The notes: generated by a model not told the origin, from the letters alone. A stretch of 64,000 bases of DNA from Sipunculus nudus (GCA_026874595.1 CM049314.1:77330300-77394299), one strand, 5' to 3'. Positions 12,721 through 22,081 are shown, numbered from the stretch's first letter. Made by a program: numbers and translations.

Positions 12721-12767
<47 letters not shown>

Positions 12768-12770
12768 TAT
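12721..12770. repeat. (TA)n tract split by the LTR element (left part)
   Basis: TA tract with one AA slip, directly adjoining the LTR at 12772. Together with 21720-21775 it is the original TA tract of the left inverted-repeat arm. The corresponding short TA tract of the right arm is near 22724-22735. Confidence 0.85.
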
Positions 12771-12771
12771 G

Positions 12772-13505
12772 TGTCACGGGGTGCGCACGATCGCAATAGA
12801 TGTGCAATATAAGTATCACATCGACGTGCGTGACAACAGGAAACGGCCAAATGCCTAGACATGATAAATTACAATAAATGGTACATAAAACGGTTGGGTC
12901 TATAATACAAATTCATGCAATATAATGTCATTTGTAAATCTTACCCATAACATGCTGACTAGTCATACTCTTAACATAAATACATAGGAAAATATAAGAA
13001 ACAATGATCTCTCTGGTTCTGAATATGACTCAATATCGTTATTCAGTATCAATTTACTACATTGTCCGTACCGTTTACATACTATAAGGAATGACCATAA
13101 CGTCGCACAGAGACATAGGTAGTTCAGGCAGAGGGTAGTTATATTTCCACCAATAGCATGTATCAGAGATATATGAAGTGTTACTCAGGCATAAGCATAT
13201 TAGGCATAAATAAATAACACATACCTGTAACGTATAAAGATGTGCAATATAAGTATCGCATCGACGTGCGTGACAACAGGAAACGGCCAAATGCACAGTT
13301 TCCCGCGTCCGCTCTCGGTTATATTACGTGACCTTTGACACAAAATAACAACACTGGGGTGGGCCCTATCCGCTTTACGTGTGTCTTTCTAATAACAAGA
13401 ACTCGACACGGTCAGTTGCGCGCAAAGCCAAACATAAGCGGTTGAACAACATGAGATACCGTAACATACAAGTCACATTCGGGCCTGTCATTCCAACCCA
13501 TGACA
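12772..13505 (-). repeat. 3' LTR (734 bp)
   Basis: Direct repeat of 20916-21719. Plus-strand ends are TGTCA (12772) and TGACA (13505), giving TG...CA on either strand. Relative to the 5' LTR it lacks about 91 bp after GATCGC (position about 12795) and carries about 28 bp (around 13003-13036) that the other LTR lacks. The latter difference is flanked by CAAT direct repeats, suggesting a slippage or recombination deletion in the 5' LTR. Confidence 0.92.
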
Positions 13506-13507
13506 TG

Positions 13508-13525
13508 CTCCCCCCCCCCCCCCCA
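13508..13525 (-). promoter_or_regulatory. Polypurine tract made almost only of G
   Basis: On the element strand the bases just upstream of the 3' LTR are T, a run of 15 G, then AG and CA before the LTR TGTCA. A purine run at this place primes plus-strand DNA synthesis in LTR elements. A homopolymeric G tract is an unusual version. The run could have expanded after insertion, since poly-C/G tracts are common in this window. Confidence 0.7.
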
Positions 13526-14039
13526 TCGCGAAATGGCTGCCTCGACATGATAAGATGCTAATGCAAGAGTAATCGTCAAAACACAATCATTCACATAACA
13601 CTTACACAGACACTGAACGAAAGTCACACGAGAGTATTCATAATACACATTGCCAGAATTATATAGTATTCGGATGAAAGCAATAGAGAAATACTGATGT
13701 GTGTTTCAGGTAAATATTTATGAGATTAGGCAGACACACGAATGGTCCATCAGCTAAGCCTAATGGACAAAGGATAGCTCTTTCGAAATATCAATTAAAC
13801 CAGCCTCGATTCCCCAGCTATGCCGATTGAATCGAGATGTTATACCTATCTACAGAAAGTGTCAAGTGCAGAGACCTTGATTCTCCAGCTGAGCCGACCA
13901 AATCCAGGTATCTAACATTACACCTACGAAATATACCTAACGAGGCCTAAAGAATACACTTAGATAACATATCTTAGACTAGATCCAATAGGAAAATACA
14001 ATGTACGGAAGTTATTCGAGATCATTCAGATAATTTAAA
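13526..14039 (-). other. 3' untranslated region of the LTR element
   Basis: About 510 bp between the pol stop and the polypurine tract, without an env-like frame. It holds two of three similar hairpins (13805-13836 and 13876-13907), described separately. Confidence 0.75.
13805..13907 (-). promoter_or_regulatory. Two repeated RNA hairpins, 7 bp stem and 18 nt loop
   Basis: Plus-strand stems are CTCGATT (13805-13811) with AATCGAG (13830-13836), and CTTGATT (13876-13882) with AATCCAG (13901-13907). Both loops are 18 nt and contain CCAGCTNNGCCGA. The first stem is perfect and the second has one mismatch. A third version lies in the 5' leader at 20083-20124. Stem sequences differ between copies while pairing is mostly kept, which suggests RNA-level selection. 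Function is unknown; packaging, dimerisation or translation control are possibilities. Confidence 0.55.
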
Positions 14040-14560
14040 TTAGACATACACCGGTCGATAAACACTCGAGATCACCGGTTGGTTAGTCAATCGTTTTGTC
14101 TGTGTAATGTGTGTTAGCGGAGGTGCAGAAGGCGTATGTACGTAATTATATTGTAGCCTCTGGACTGGTCTCCTCGTTCTGTTCGATCGCCTAGGCGCAG
14201 CCACAACTGATTCGGATGCTGATCGCGTTGATACATCTGCCGATTCTGTCGATACATCTGTTGATGGAGCCTCATCAACCAGATCGGTCACTTCAGGTGA
14301 TGGGACTTCATGAACCGAATCAACGCGAGTGGACTCCTGTATGGACTTTTCTACTACAATGTCATCGTCGCCTGTTTGAGTTCCTGGGTCTACGGCTGCG
14401 CGGCGCCGTTCTGTCCTGTTAACCTTCACCGTCCACCAGTCGTCATCGTCACTATCCATACTAACAGAAGACCGGGTGGATTCATGAGTTCGTTTCAATA
14501 TGCCTTGATTCGATCTATGCGGATTGCCCTTCTTCCGGGTGAGATGGCAACGCGTAGCGC
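14040..14560 (-). pseudogene. pol: C-terminal tail of Pol (after integrase), out of frame
   Basis: An open frame that ends at 14040 overlaps the end of the integrase frame and continues past the integrase stop at 14515 in a different phase. It is rich in Asp, Glu, Ser and Thr (SMDSDDDDWW near the start), and close to its end has the basic motif RRSNRTRRPVQRL. Integrases of many Ty3-type elements end in just such an acidic/serine-rich tail followed by an RRSNRxRRP-like motif, so I read this as the displaced end of Pol rather than a separate gene. The phase change lies near 14515-14560, where both frames overlap. Confidence 0.75.
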
Positions 14561-15640
14561 AATAGCATGTTCCGGTGTAATGTACGTTTCGGCCCGGAAC
14601 CAACCTCTAGTTGCACGATGAACACTGGTATATCAGGATTTGGCTTTTCTAGCACGACATACACATCAGAAGACCATTTATCGGCTAACTTTTGTCGACC
14701 CTTAAGTCCAACGTTCTGTACTATAACACGGTCTCCAGGCTGTACATCACTGGATCGGGCTTTCCTGTCATAATTGTCTTTGTGTTTCTCACCAGCTCTT
14801 GTGGCATGTTCCGATGCTGTGCGATATGCAAACAGTAGTTTCTCCTTTAATTTATTGATAAACTCAGAATGGCTGTTTGAATGTGGCTGGTCCTCGTCCA
14901 TGCTCAACAACACATCAATTGCAAGCCTTGGTTGTCTACCGAACATTAAATAATATGGTGCATATCTCGTACTTTCATGTTTAGTTGCATTGTATGCATG
15001 AACTAAAGAAGGTATATACTTTTTCCAATCAGCTTTTTGTTGTTCTTCTAATGTTCTAATCATGCCAATCAAAGTTTGGTTAAATATTTCACACATTCCA
15101 TTGCCCTGAGGATGGTAAGGTGTGGTACAGGATTTGCGGATTCCTGTTATCTTGAATAGTTCTTTCATCACCCCAGACATAAAGTTTGGACCTTGATCGC
15201 TGTGGATTCGAGTTGGAAAACCGTAATGCACAATGAAATTATCATATAATAGTCTAGCAGTAGTTCTAGCGGTCTGATCTTTAGATGGAATGGCTTGTGC
15301 ATATCTTGTGAAATGATCTACAATGACAAGTGTATTATTGAATCCTTCTTTGCAATCTTCAATCCTGCAGTAATCTAGACAGATCAGTTCCATAGGTCGG
15401 GAGGTTTTGATATTTACAAGTTTTGTTTTTGGTGGCTGTACTGGTGTTTTACTACCGATACACCGTTCACAAGTTTAAACTTTATCCTCCACATCCTTTG
15501 TCATACCTGGCTAGTAGAAACGACGTCTGACTAATTCTAGGGTCCGATCTCTGCCTTGATGTCCGGCATCATCATGTAAACCTTTCATTACTTGTTGTCT
15601 TAAGCCCTCTGGAAGTACAAACTGCTTAATCTGTTCACCG
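14515..15640 (-). pseudogene. pol: Integrase domain of Pol
   Basis: DNA-strand-transfer enzyme that inserts the cDNA into the host genome. Seen in order: an HHCC zinc-binding region (HDDAGHQGRDRT, then CERC) at about 15600-15450; the catalytic core with Asp in LICLDYCR, Asp in IHSDQGPNF (about 15191-15206) and Glu in GNGMCEIFNQ; then a C-terminal part ending with HRNMLLRY, typical of Ty3-type integrases. Two in-frame stops, 15511-15513 and 15475-15477, interrupt the zinc region. From the next methionine at 15393 the core is open for 292 codons. All three core catalytic residues are present, but the broken N-terminus and displaced tail make a functional product unlikely. Confidence 0.9.
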
Positions 15641-16400
15641 TGGATGTTAACTTTCCGACATATAATACCATTAGATATTTCCAATTTATCCCATTGCCTG
15701 ATAAGACCTCTTACCTTTGGGCTCTGCCCTCGCAGTCTTGAATATGTTGGACGAACCCCTGTTTCTACCAAAACTTTTACCTGTTTAATCACGTCATCGT
15801 AAAACTGTGCTTCTCTCAATTCCTTATTACTGCAAATGAATCTAGGAATATCTGTCTTGTCATGTGGTGGCTGAACCATTAGTTGTTGACTTGTCTTTAA
15901 GGTAAATACCTGATCCGACGATATCTTTTCATGTTGCTCGATGTTATCTGAGAACTGATGAGGCTGATTTGATTCCCTAGGCCGTCTTGATAGGGCGTCA
16001 ACATCACGGGACTTGATTCCAGATCTGTACTTAATTGTAAAGTCATATAGGGCTAGTGCTGCCACCCATCGTTGTCCTAACGCATCTAGTTTTGCAGTTG
16101 TCTGTACATAAGTTAATGGGTTGTTATCAGTCTTAACATTCAACCTGTTACCATAATGATAATCGTGGAACTTATTGGTTACTGCCCACTTCAATGCCAG
16201 GAATTCTAGTTCATGTGCTGGATAATTCCTTTCACTTGGTTTCAACGATCAACTTGCATAAGCGATGACCCTTTTCTTTCCATTTTGTTCCTGGTATAAC
16301 ACAGCACGTAAACCTTCTAAGCTTGCATCCGTATGTAAGGTGAAAGGTTTGCTGTAGTCTGCGAATCCCAACACAGGTGGGGTGTCAGTTTATGTACTAT
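15640..16400 (-). pseudogene. pol: RNase H domain and linker of Pol
   Basis: Degrades the RNA strand of the RNA/DNA hybrid. Recognisable features of the Ty3-type RNase H are the ERNYPAHELEFLALKWAV block, followed by the NRLNVKTDNNPLTY block and RWVAALALYDFTIKYRSG. The family aspartates and glutamate occur in these blocks. The domain's first part (TLHTDAS-like region near 16330) is in a different phase from the preceding RT connection, with a frame change near 16400. A TGA stop at 16249-16251 separates it from the block just mentioned. Downstream the frame is open to the stop at 15511, running into the integrase zinc region. Confidence 0.88.
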
Positions 16401-17375
16401 GGTATCAAATGCATTCTGTTCCGTTGCTGTCCATTGCCATGGTTTAACTGGTTTCCGTGACTTGCTTTTCCCACGCTTATCCCCACTGGTTAGAAACTGA
16501 TTCAAGGGATGGACAATTCTAGAGTAGTTCTCTACAAACCGACGATAATATCCAGCAAATCCAAGGAATTTTCTTTATTCTACCACATTTCGTGGAACAG
16601 GCCAGGTCTTTACAGTCTGCACTTTGTCTGGGTCTGTTTCAATACCATTAGCTGATATTATATGTCCTAGATATTTCACCTTTTGAGTGAACAGGTGCCA
16701 CTTTGCTGGTTTTAGCTTCAGTCCATGTTCACTTAGCCGTGCAAATACCGCTTCGAGTCGTTTCAAGTGGTCCTCAAACGTTTCTGAAAACACTATAATG
16801 TCATCAAGATAAACAAGACACTGTTTTAGGGCCATATCACCCATGCACTTTTCCATTAATCTTTGGAAGCAACTTGGTGCGTTTGTGAGTCCGAAGCACA
16901 TCCGGTTGAATTCATACAATCCAAGGGGTCCAGCAGTGAAGGCTGTTTTATGTTTATCGGCTTCTTTGATTTCAACTTGCCAGTACCCTGACTGCAAATC
17001 TAATGTTGAAAACCATTTGGCACCAGACAAAACATCTAGGCTTTCGTCTATCCTGGGCAGATAATAGACGTCTTTAATCGTTCATGAGTTGAGCTTTCTC
17101 AGATCTATGCAAACACGCAGACTACCATCCTTTTTCCTTACGAGAACCAGATTTGATGCATATGGACTGCATGACTCCCTAATGACTCCACATTCTACCA
17201 TTTCCTGTAGATGGTTCCTAACTTCATCAAACATAGCTGGTGGAATCCGTCTGTGAGGCTGTTTGAATGGTGTGTTATCATTTAATCTAATTTCATGAAC
17301 AACTGTGTTTGTCCTACCCAATTCAGTTTTGGTGTGTGCAAACAGGGAAACCCACTTTCCGAGCATTTCTTCCAC
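16400..17375 (-). pseudogene. pol: Reverse transcriptase domain of Pol
   Basis: Synthesises the cDNA. In order: HRRIPPAMFDEVRNHLQEMV, the fingers block SPYASNLVLVRKKDGSLRVC, IDLRKLNS, the FSTLDLQSGYWQ block with the first catalytic Asp, FGLTNAPSCFQRLM, the YLDD box (codons 16800-16811) with the other two aspartates, and the KVKYLGHIIS block of the thumb. All catalytic aspartates are visible. Two in-frame stops, 17082-17084 (right after LRKLNS) and 16575-16577, cut the domain. The phase also differs from the protease frame upstream (change near 17380). The family assignment to Ty3-type RT is firm; activity of this copy is very unlikely. Confidence 0.95.
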
Positions 17376-18286
17376 TTGTAGACGGTAAGATTTTCGTGAT
17401 CGAAGTTAAAACCATACGTGTTCTCTGAGATTTTGTTTCCGTTGGAATAGGTATCTCTGTGATTCTGCAGATGATTTAGCACAGACACTTCATGCAGCTC
17501 ACATAGGTTAGAGTTCGTTCTAAAATGTTGTGTTTTGGCAGTCATATTACAAAGCTGAACAGGAATCTTGTATGTAGTCCGTTTCCGTTCAATTTTGACA
17601 ATTCTTGGGCATACAGTAATACCGCCAGGTAAAGCGTCTGAGGATTCACCTGTGATGGCCGGCTGTGTAATTGGAGCGTTGCGTGTTCTTCCCCAAACAG
17701 TCACAGTGGTATGGGATGGCACTTTGAGGGGACGTCGACTCGCCAGCTTGACGCATCCTACTTTACCATCTTTATTAGGGATGACCTTAAAAGCACAATT
17801 CCATTGTTGTGGGACATCTCTAGCAGTTTCTGCTTCTGTGTGTTCTTTTAACAATTTAATAACATTGGTTCCAATAATAATTGGTACAGCTTTGGTATGT
17901 TCCGTTGGTTTTGCCACAAGTACTGGAATATCCACGCTCTGATGTAAAAACGGCACATTAATGTTCAGTTCCACATAACCCAAAAATGGCAGGTTATGTC
18001 CACCGGCTGTATATACTTCTACACCAAGATCGTCAATGGGATGTAGTTCCACATGCGATAACAGTGTGTCATAAAACTGTTCTGGTAAAGTTGTTACAAT
18101 TGAGCCTGTATCCACTAAGCCAGCACACTCGATGCCTTCTATGTGTACCACCACTTCATTGGCTGAACCAACCATCATGTTCCTTACTTTTCCAATATCA
18201 CTGGGGCAATCGGAGAGGCCAACGTCGGTTTCCCTGGTTCGGTCTATTGAATCCACCAGCAAAACGTCTTCCCCGATACATTCCAC
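17375..18286 (-). pseudogene. pol: Aspartic protease region of Pol
   Basis: The frame holds the retropepsin active-site motif AGLVDTGSIVTTL with catalytic DTG codons at 18104-18112, and further along the PIIIGTNVIKLL block matching the second conserved protease motif. A dimer of this domain would cleave the Gag-Pol polyprotein. After it comes a linker of about 170 residues leading to RT, with a break in phase near 17380, where the protease frame continues about 90 nt beyond the start of the RT frame. The protease frame is shifted +1 relative to the downstream gag frame and overlaps it by at least 89 nt (18198-18286). That fits expression by frameshifting, but recent mutation is equally possible in such a damaged copy. 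Confidence 0.88.
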
Positions 18287-18712
18287 GATTCTGTATACTA
18301 CTGTATCTCATCACCTCTGGTATTGGTTGGTTGACTTGTTCTTCAAATCGCTCATCGCTGTGTCTCACATCCCCAATTGTTGGTTGATTGATCCGCTCTT
18401 CAATTCGTTCCAGTCGATGCAATATATTTCTCATTGCACCGGCTGATGATGTTTGCGACCTCTCATCAGTTAAACGTGTTTCCAATGCGTCGAGACGTCT
18501 GATAATTCGTTGCATATCAGACTCACAACTTTGTGATTGTGGTGCATCATGTTGTTGATGGAGCTGGGCCTTCTTTGGTCTGGCTGTATGCTGACCTCTC
18601 AATTCCTGTTCCGCCCCTCTTACTATCCGTCTCAATTCATCAAAGCTCTTGCACGTATCATACTTGTGCCTGGTGGCGTTCTTTAATCTGTCGTCTCTTA
18701 ACCCAGTCCAGA
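18198..18712 (-). pseudogene. gag: Gag, C-terminal part (coiled coil and basic RG-rich tail)
   Basis: Continuation of gag in another phase after a frame change near 18710. Starting with an FDELRRIVRGAEQEL-like helix, it has a heptad-like segment (RIIRRLDALETRL, then ILHRLERIEERI) likely to form a coiled coil, and ends in a short tail rich in Arg, Gly and Asn (RGMYRGRRFAGGF, then RPNQGNRRW). I see no CCHC zinc knuckle, the usual nucleic-acid-binding motif of Ty3-type gag. The basic RG/RN tail may replace it, or the knuckle may have been lost. It overlaps the protease frame by at least 89 nt. Confidence 0.8.
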
Positions 18713-19375
18713 ATCTGGTTTGATCATATCATCAGTTAATCCTAGTCCCGGAAGGCCCTTTACTCTGGCTTGGTGTAATATATCTTCTAATCTACACCCC
18801 CATGCTGCAACGGACTCACCTTCCTCCTGGCACTGAGTGAAGAACTGCTGTAACAAGGCTTCGCCAGTGATTACAGTTCCATAAATTCCATCCAACTTCT
18901 GAATGATCTGTTCTATTGTGGCTTCCTGGCCCAGTTGGAGTAAAACTTTCGCGGTTTCGCATCTCAGGGACCTCCTTACGGCTTGGCGTATCACTGGGTC
19001 GGGATGAATGGCATCTTTTTGTAAACACTGTATTTCATACCTCCAGACATCTATGGATACCTCGCCTTTCGGCACCGGAATTTCCCCAGGGAAAAAGGAT
19101 ATCCTTGGAGCTTGTGAGTAGGTGTACGGCGTATACGTAAAGGACTGTTCTCCCATGCGAGGTGAAGTGGCACATGGACCGAATTGTTCATACCCTACTG
19201 CTCCTTCAGTCCTACCTTCGGTTCTCACAACAGACGGTCTACTGACTACATATCTCCCAGATTTCTGAAGGTACGATGCCATCTTATCCAGCTCTGTATC
19301 TGACAGCTCACGCTCCCGCGGAATCTGAGATTCCTTTACATTTTCAGAGTCAGGTTTTGGTGGATCCTTCGGCAT
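18698..19375 (-). pseudogene. gag: Gag, capsid-like part
   Basis: 225 codons from an ATG at 19375. The N-terminal 90 residues are hydrophilic and Pro/Ser/Thr-rich. From about residue 95 the sequence ISFFPGEIPVPKGEVSIDVW starts a helical capsid region like retrotransposon gag domains (also the ancestry of PNMA-type host proteins). It includes LQLGQEATIEQIIQKLDGIYG and EGESVAAWGCRLEDIL. This would assemble the particle that packages element RNA. The frame runs off into a stop after DMIKPDSGLG, while the expected continuation is in the neighbouring phase, so a small indel near 18710 broke it. The ATG is chosen because it is the first in the open frame; the leader upstream lacks a longer extension. 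Confidence 0.85.
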
Positions 19376-20895
19376 TTGGATTGATATGTATCGCGAAATT
19401 AAAGTTGTGATTGTGTAACTGGCCTTACTATAACTAATCCTAGTGCGCCTAGGATTTTATCGCATGAATACCTGCTAGACGTTACACGTCTAGTTTACTG
19501 TATTCCGGCGAAAATGTTATCTAAATAGATAATCAGGTTAAACTGATCACTGAACATGTAGTGTATGAAAGGAACCCGTGCTCTAGATTCCTGACATGTT
19601 TGTTAACATTCACTACGGTATTGTCAGAAATATAAACCTTGATAATAATTTCTCGACTAGAAGCTCAGTAATAAACATGCAAAAGAGCCTTATGAACATG
19701 CAAGAGAGGGCGACATCACCAATATATCTGGTAACATGCAAAATACACAATCCAATCACTACACCGTATCAATCAATATGTTCTATACTTCCAAGGTATC
19801 CAAAAGACCAACGGTATGTAGCATATTCAACTTGGGTATTAACATTTGTTTACGAGTAGAAGGCTATGTATCAGCATAACTAGGCTAAACTGATGTATAC
19901 CGTGACGAAAAATGTTAAGGAATCGTGCCTTTCCACAGAAAATGTAAACTCAGATGTAAACAATGGCATTAACCTATGAGTGAATTCAAATGTACACCAG
20001 GGCATGTTGATCAACAAACTTAAACAGTCCAGAACACATAAAAGAGTAAGAGTCGCGTTTACCTGTAATCAGTTCGTAGGCCCTCGCCTCACTCACCAGC
20101 TAGGCCGACAGAATGAGAAGCGAGACAAGACAAGCCGAAGACAATTGTAGCAAACTAGGACTCTTGACAAAAAAACTTACTGCGATTCACCGATCATTTA
20201 TATAACAATGGGCATTTTCCAAGGTAAACAAATCATCCTTCTGCTAAACACCACTGGTCCTAAAACAAAATCCAGTGTGCAAGCCCAAGCACCAAAATGC
20301 CTAAAGTCCTCCAGGGCTTCACTTTCAGAATAATAATTGAACAACAACAAACTTGGGTGCCATAAATCCTTAAGTGCAATCTTAAAGTCTCTTATCTGCT
20401 TAAAAAATCACCTCATATAAATATTGACAGTTACTACTGCTCCAGGCTCACAGGAATAAAACACGGGATAATGGCAATCATCATCGTAATGTGGGTAAGT
20501 CCACAAATATGTTATGTCAATACAGAGTCCATTCTAAAGAATTCAAAATGTAAACATGCATCATACTCAACTTCCTGTAGTAGTGGTCCCTGGGAAGTAC
20601 TTCCGCCCAACACACAAAATGGCGGACAAGTCCAAACACAATTTATAAAGTTCCTGAATAAGTCCCGAAAAAGGCAAATCCTCATGGAAAAACAAGAGTA
20701 ATCCAAGCTCCTGGTCAACGAACGAACGGACCGTGCCAACGGACCGTGCCCTTCACCCTTGGAATCTCGGCCTTGCAGACCAGTCGTGGAATCACAATGC
20801 CGTATTGTCACTCCTGTACAGGCATCACAAAGGAAAGTCACTGGCACTGGTGTTCCGCCTCTATAATTCCATTTATATAGTGAAGGTAGCCACTC
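19376..20895 (-). other. Long 5' leader of the LTR element
   Basis: About 1.5 kb between the primer binding site and the gag ATG. No long open frame with recognisable motifs lies on the element strand. It includes a stable hairpin at 20083-20124. A leader of this length is long for Ty3-type elements and could hold regulatory RNA structure or a decayed upstream segment. Confidence 0.7.
20083..20124 (-). promoter_or_regulatory. Third copy of the CCAGCTNNGCCGA hairpin, extended stem
   Basis: Plus strand CTCACTC (20088-20094) pairs with GAATGAG (20111-20117), with only a wobble-compatible difference on the RNA strand. An outer helix CTCGC (20083-20087) pairs with GCGAG (20120-20124) across a 2 nt bulge. 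The 16 nt loop holds CCAGCTAGGCCGA, matching the loops of the hairpins at 13805 and 13876. It lies in the leader while the other two lie in the 3' UTR, so the motif is present near both ends of the transcript. Confidence 0.55.
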
Positions 20896-20913
20896 GTCCC
20901 TTATCGGGCGCCA
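20896..20913 (-). promoter_or_regulatory. Primer binding site, tRNA-Lys type
   Basis: Element strand reads TGGCGCCCGATAAGGGAC, two bases downstream of the 5' LTR end. It agrees at 16 of 18 positions with the familiar lysine-tRNA primer binding site (TGGCGCCCGAACAGGGAC, from established knowledge of retroelements). The terminal TGG pairs with the CCA end of the tRNA. This fixes the element's direction and the inner edge of the 5' LTR. Confidence 0.88.
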
Positions 20914-20915
20914 TT

Positions 20916-21718
20916 TGTCACGGGGTGTTCACGATCGCCAGAACAATGGTGGCACCAGCAGGAATGAAGGGTTTGGGCGGCAGAATATGGAACACCAGAG
21001 TGGTTGACCAATGCGATTTATTCTGTAACGTATAAAGATGTGCAATATAAGTATATCATCGACGTGCGTGACTAAAGGAAACGGCCAAATGCCTAGACAT
21101 GATAAATTACAATAAATGGTACATATAACGGTTGGGTCTATAATACAAATTCATGCAATATAATGTCATTTGTAAATTTTACCCATAACATGCTGACTAG
21201 TCATACTCTTAACATAAATACATAGGAAAATATAGGAAACAATATCGTTATTCAGTATCAATTTACTACATTGTCCGTACCGTTTACATACTATAAGGAA
21301 TGACCATAACGTCGCACAGAGACATAGGTAGTTCAGACAGAGGGTAGTTATATTTCCACCAATAGCATGTATCAGAGATATATGAAGTGTTACTCAGGCA
21401 TAAGCATATTAGGCATAAATAAATAACACATACCTGTAACGTATAAAGATGTGCAATATAAGTATCACATCGACGTGCGTGACAACAGGAAACGGCCAAA
21501 TGCACAGTTTCCCGCGTCCGCTCTCGGTTATATTACGTGACCTTTGACACTAATTAAAATAACAACACTGGGGTGGGCCCTATCAGCTTTACGTGTGTCT
21601 TTCTGATAACAAGAACTCGACACGGTCAGTTGCGCGCAAAACCAAACATAAGCGGTTGAACAACATGAGATACCGTAACATACAAGTCACATTAGGGCCT
21701 GTCATTCCAACCTATGAC

Positions 21719-21719
<1 letters not shown>
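20916..21719 (-). repeat. 5' LTR (804 bp) with internal 70 bp repeat
   Basis: Direct repeat of 12772-13505. Plus-strand ends are TGTCA at 20916 and TGACA ending at 21719. Inside, a segment of about 70 bp occurs twice (21023-21092 and 21434-21503; both contain TAACGTATAAAGATGTGCAA and end GGCCAAATGC). The promoter and polyadenylation signals were not placed with confidence. It contains about 91 bp near its plus-strand start (20940-21031) that is absent from the other LTR. Confidence 0.92.

Positions 21720-21775
<56 letters not shown>
21720..21775. repeat. (TA)n tract split by the LTR element (right part)
   Basis: About 27 TA repeats directly after the LTR end, leading into the inner inverted-repeat arm at 21776. 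Confidence 0.9.
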
Positions 21776-21780
<5 letters not shown>

Positions 21781-22056
21781 AGGGTTTGATTGCCATTCCA
21801 GGATCAAGGTGCTCGATACATAAAGTAGAGCTGCTATAAGTTCATAAAAATGTATCAATGCATTAATGTCACTACCCGCAGGTTTCGTGCGCACTGCGTG
21901 GCACTCATGAGGTGCCTGAATGGGGTTATTTTGTGTTTGTTCATGTATGGGTGCGTGTGCGAGATTATTTACGGTTGGCTGGTTTTTGCTGTATGATGCC
22001 TGCAAGTGTTAAGGTATTCACTTCGTTTATTAAGGAGTGGCGTTCTTTTGTACGTC
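21776..22056. repeat. Inner inverted-repeat arm, left
   Basis: Reverse complement of about 22436-22725 with scattered substitutions and small indels. Anchors: AGAAAGGGTTTGATTGCCAT here against ATGGCAATCAAACCCTTTCT at 22699-22719, and AAGGAGTGGCGTTCTTTTGT here against ACAAAAGAACGCCACTCCTT. The right arm contains the end of the Penelope-like ORF and its 3' UTR, so this arm is an antisense copy of that 3' end placed upstream of the ORF. Confidence 0.88.
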
Positions 22057-22081
22057 ATGATTTGTAGCTTGGTTTGTTCTA

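Larger units (their letters stand above)
12772..21719 (-). mobile_element. Ty3-type LTR retrotransposon, defective (8.9 kb)
   Basis: Complete architecture on the minus strand: 5' LTR 20916-21719, tRNA-Lys-like PBS 20896-20913, leader, gag, pol in the order protease, RT, RNase H, integrase (the Ty3/mdg4 order), 3' UTR, poly-G PPT, 3' LTR 12772-13505. The LTRs start TG and end CA on the element strand and differ by roughly 15 substitutions plus several indels by eye. Coding is broken by stops at 17082-17084, 16575-16577, 16249-16251, 15511-15513 and 15475-15477, and by frame changes near 18710, 17380, 16400 and 14530. It sits inside a (TA)n tract, where no clean target duplication can be read. 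No env-like frame is visible. Confidence 0.93.

Noticed and set aside
18432-18475. Minus-strand CTGATGAGAGGTCGCAAAC inside gag, hammerhead-like
   Set aside because: The conserved GAAA is missing (GCAAA) and the sequence lies in coding DNA, so it is best explained as chance.
14216-19140. Plus-strand ORFs opposite the LTR element
   Set aside because: They are antisense shadows of gag-pol, which has clear family motifs on the minus strand.
21023-21503. Repeated 70 bp blocks considered as CRISPR-like or satellite
   Set aside because: Only two copies, far apart, inside an LTR of a eukaryotic retroelement.
12766-21724. Target site duplication of the LTR element
   Set aside because: Flanks are TA repeats with ATATG on one side and GATAT on the other, so no duplication can be claimed.
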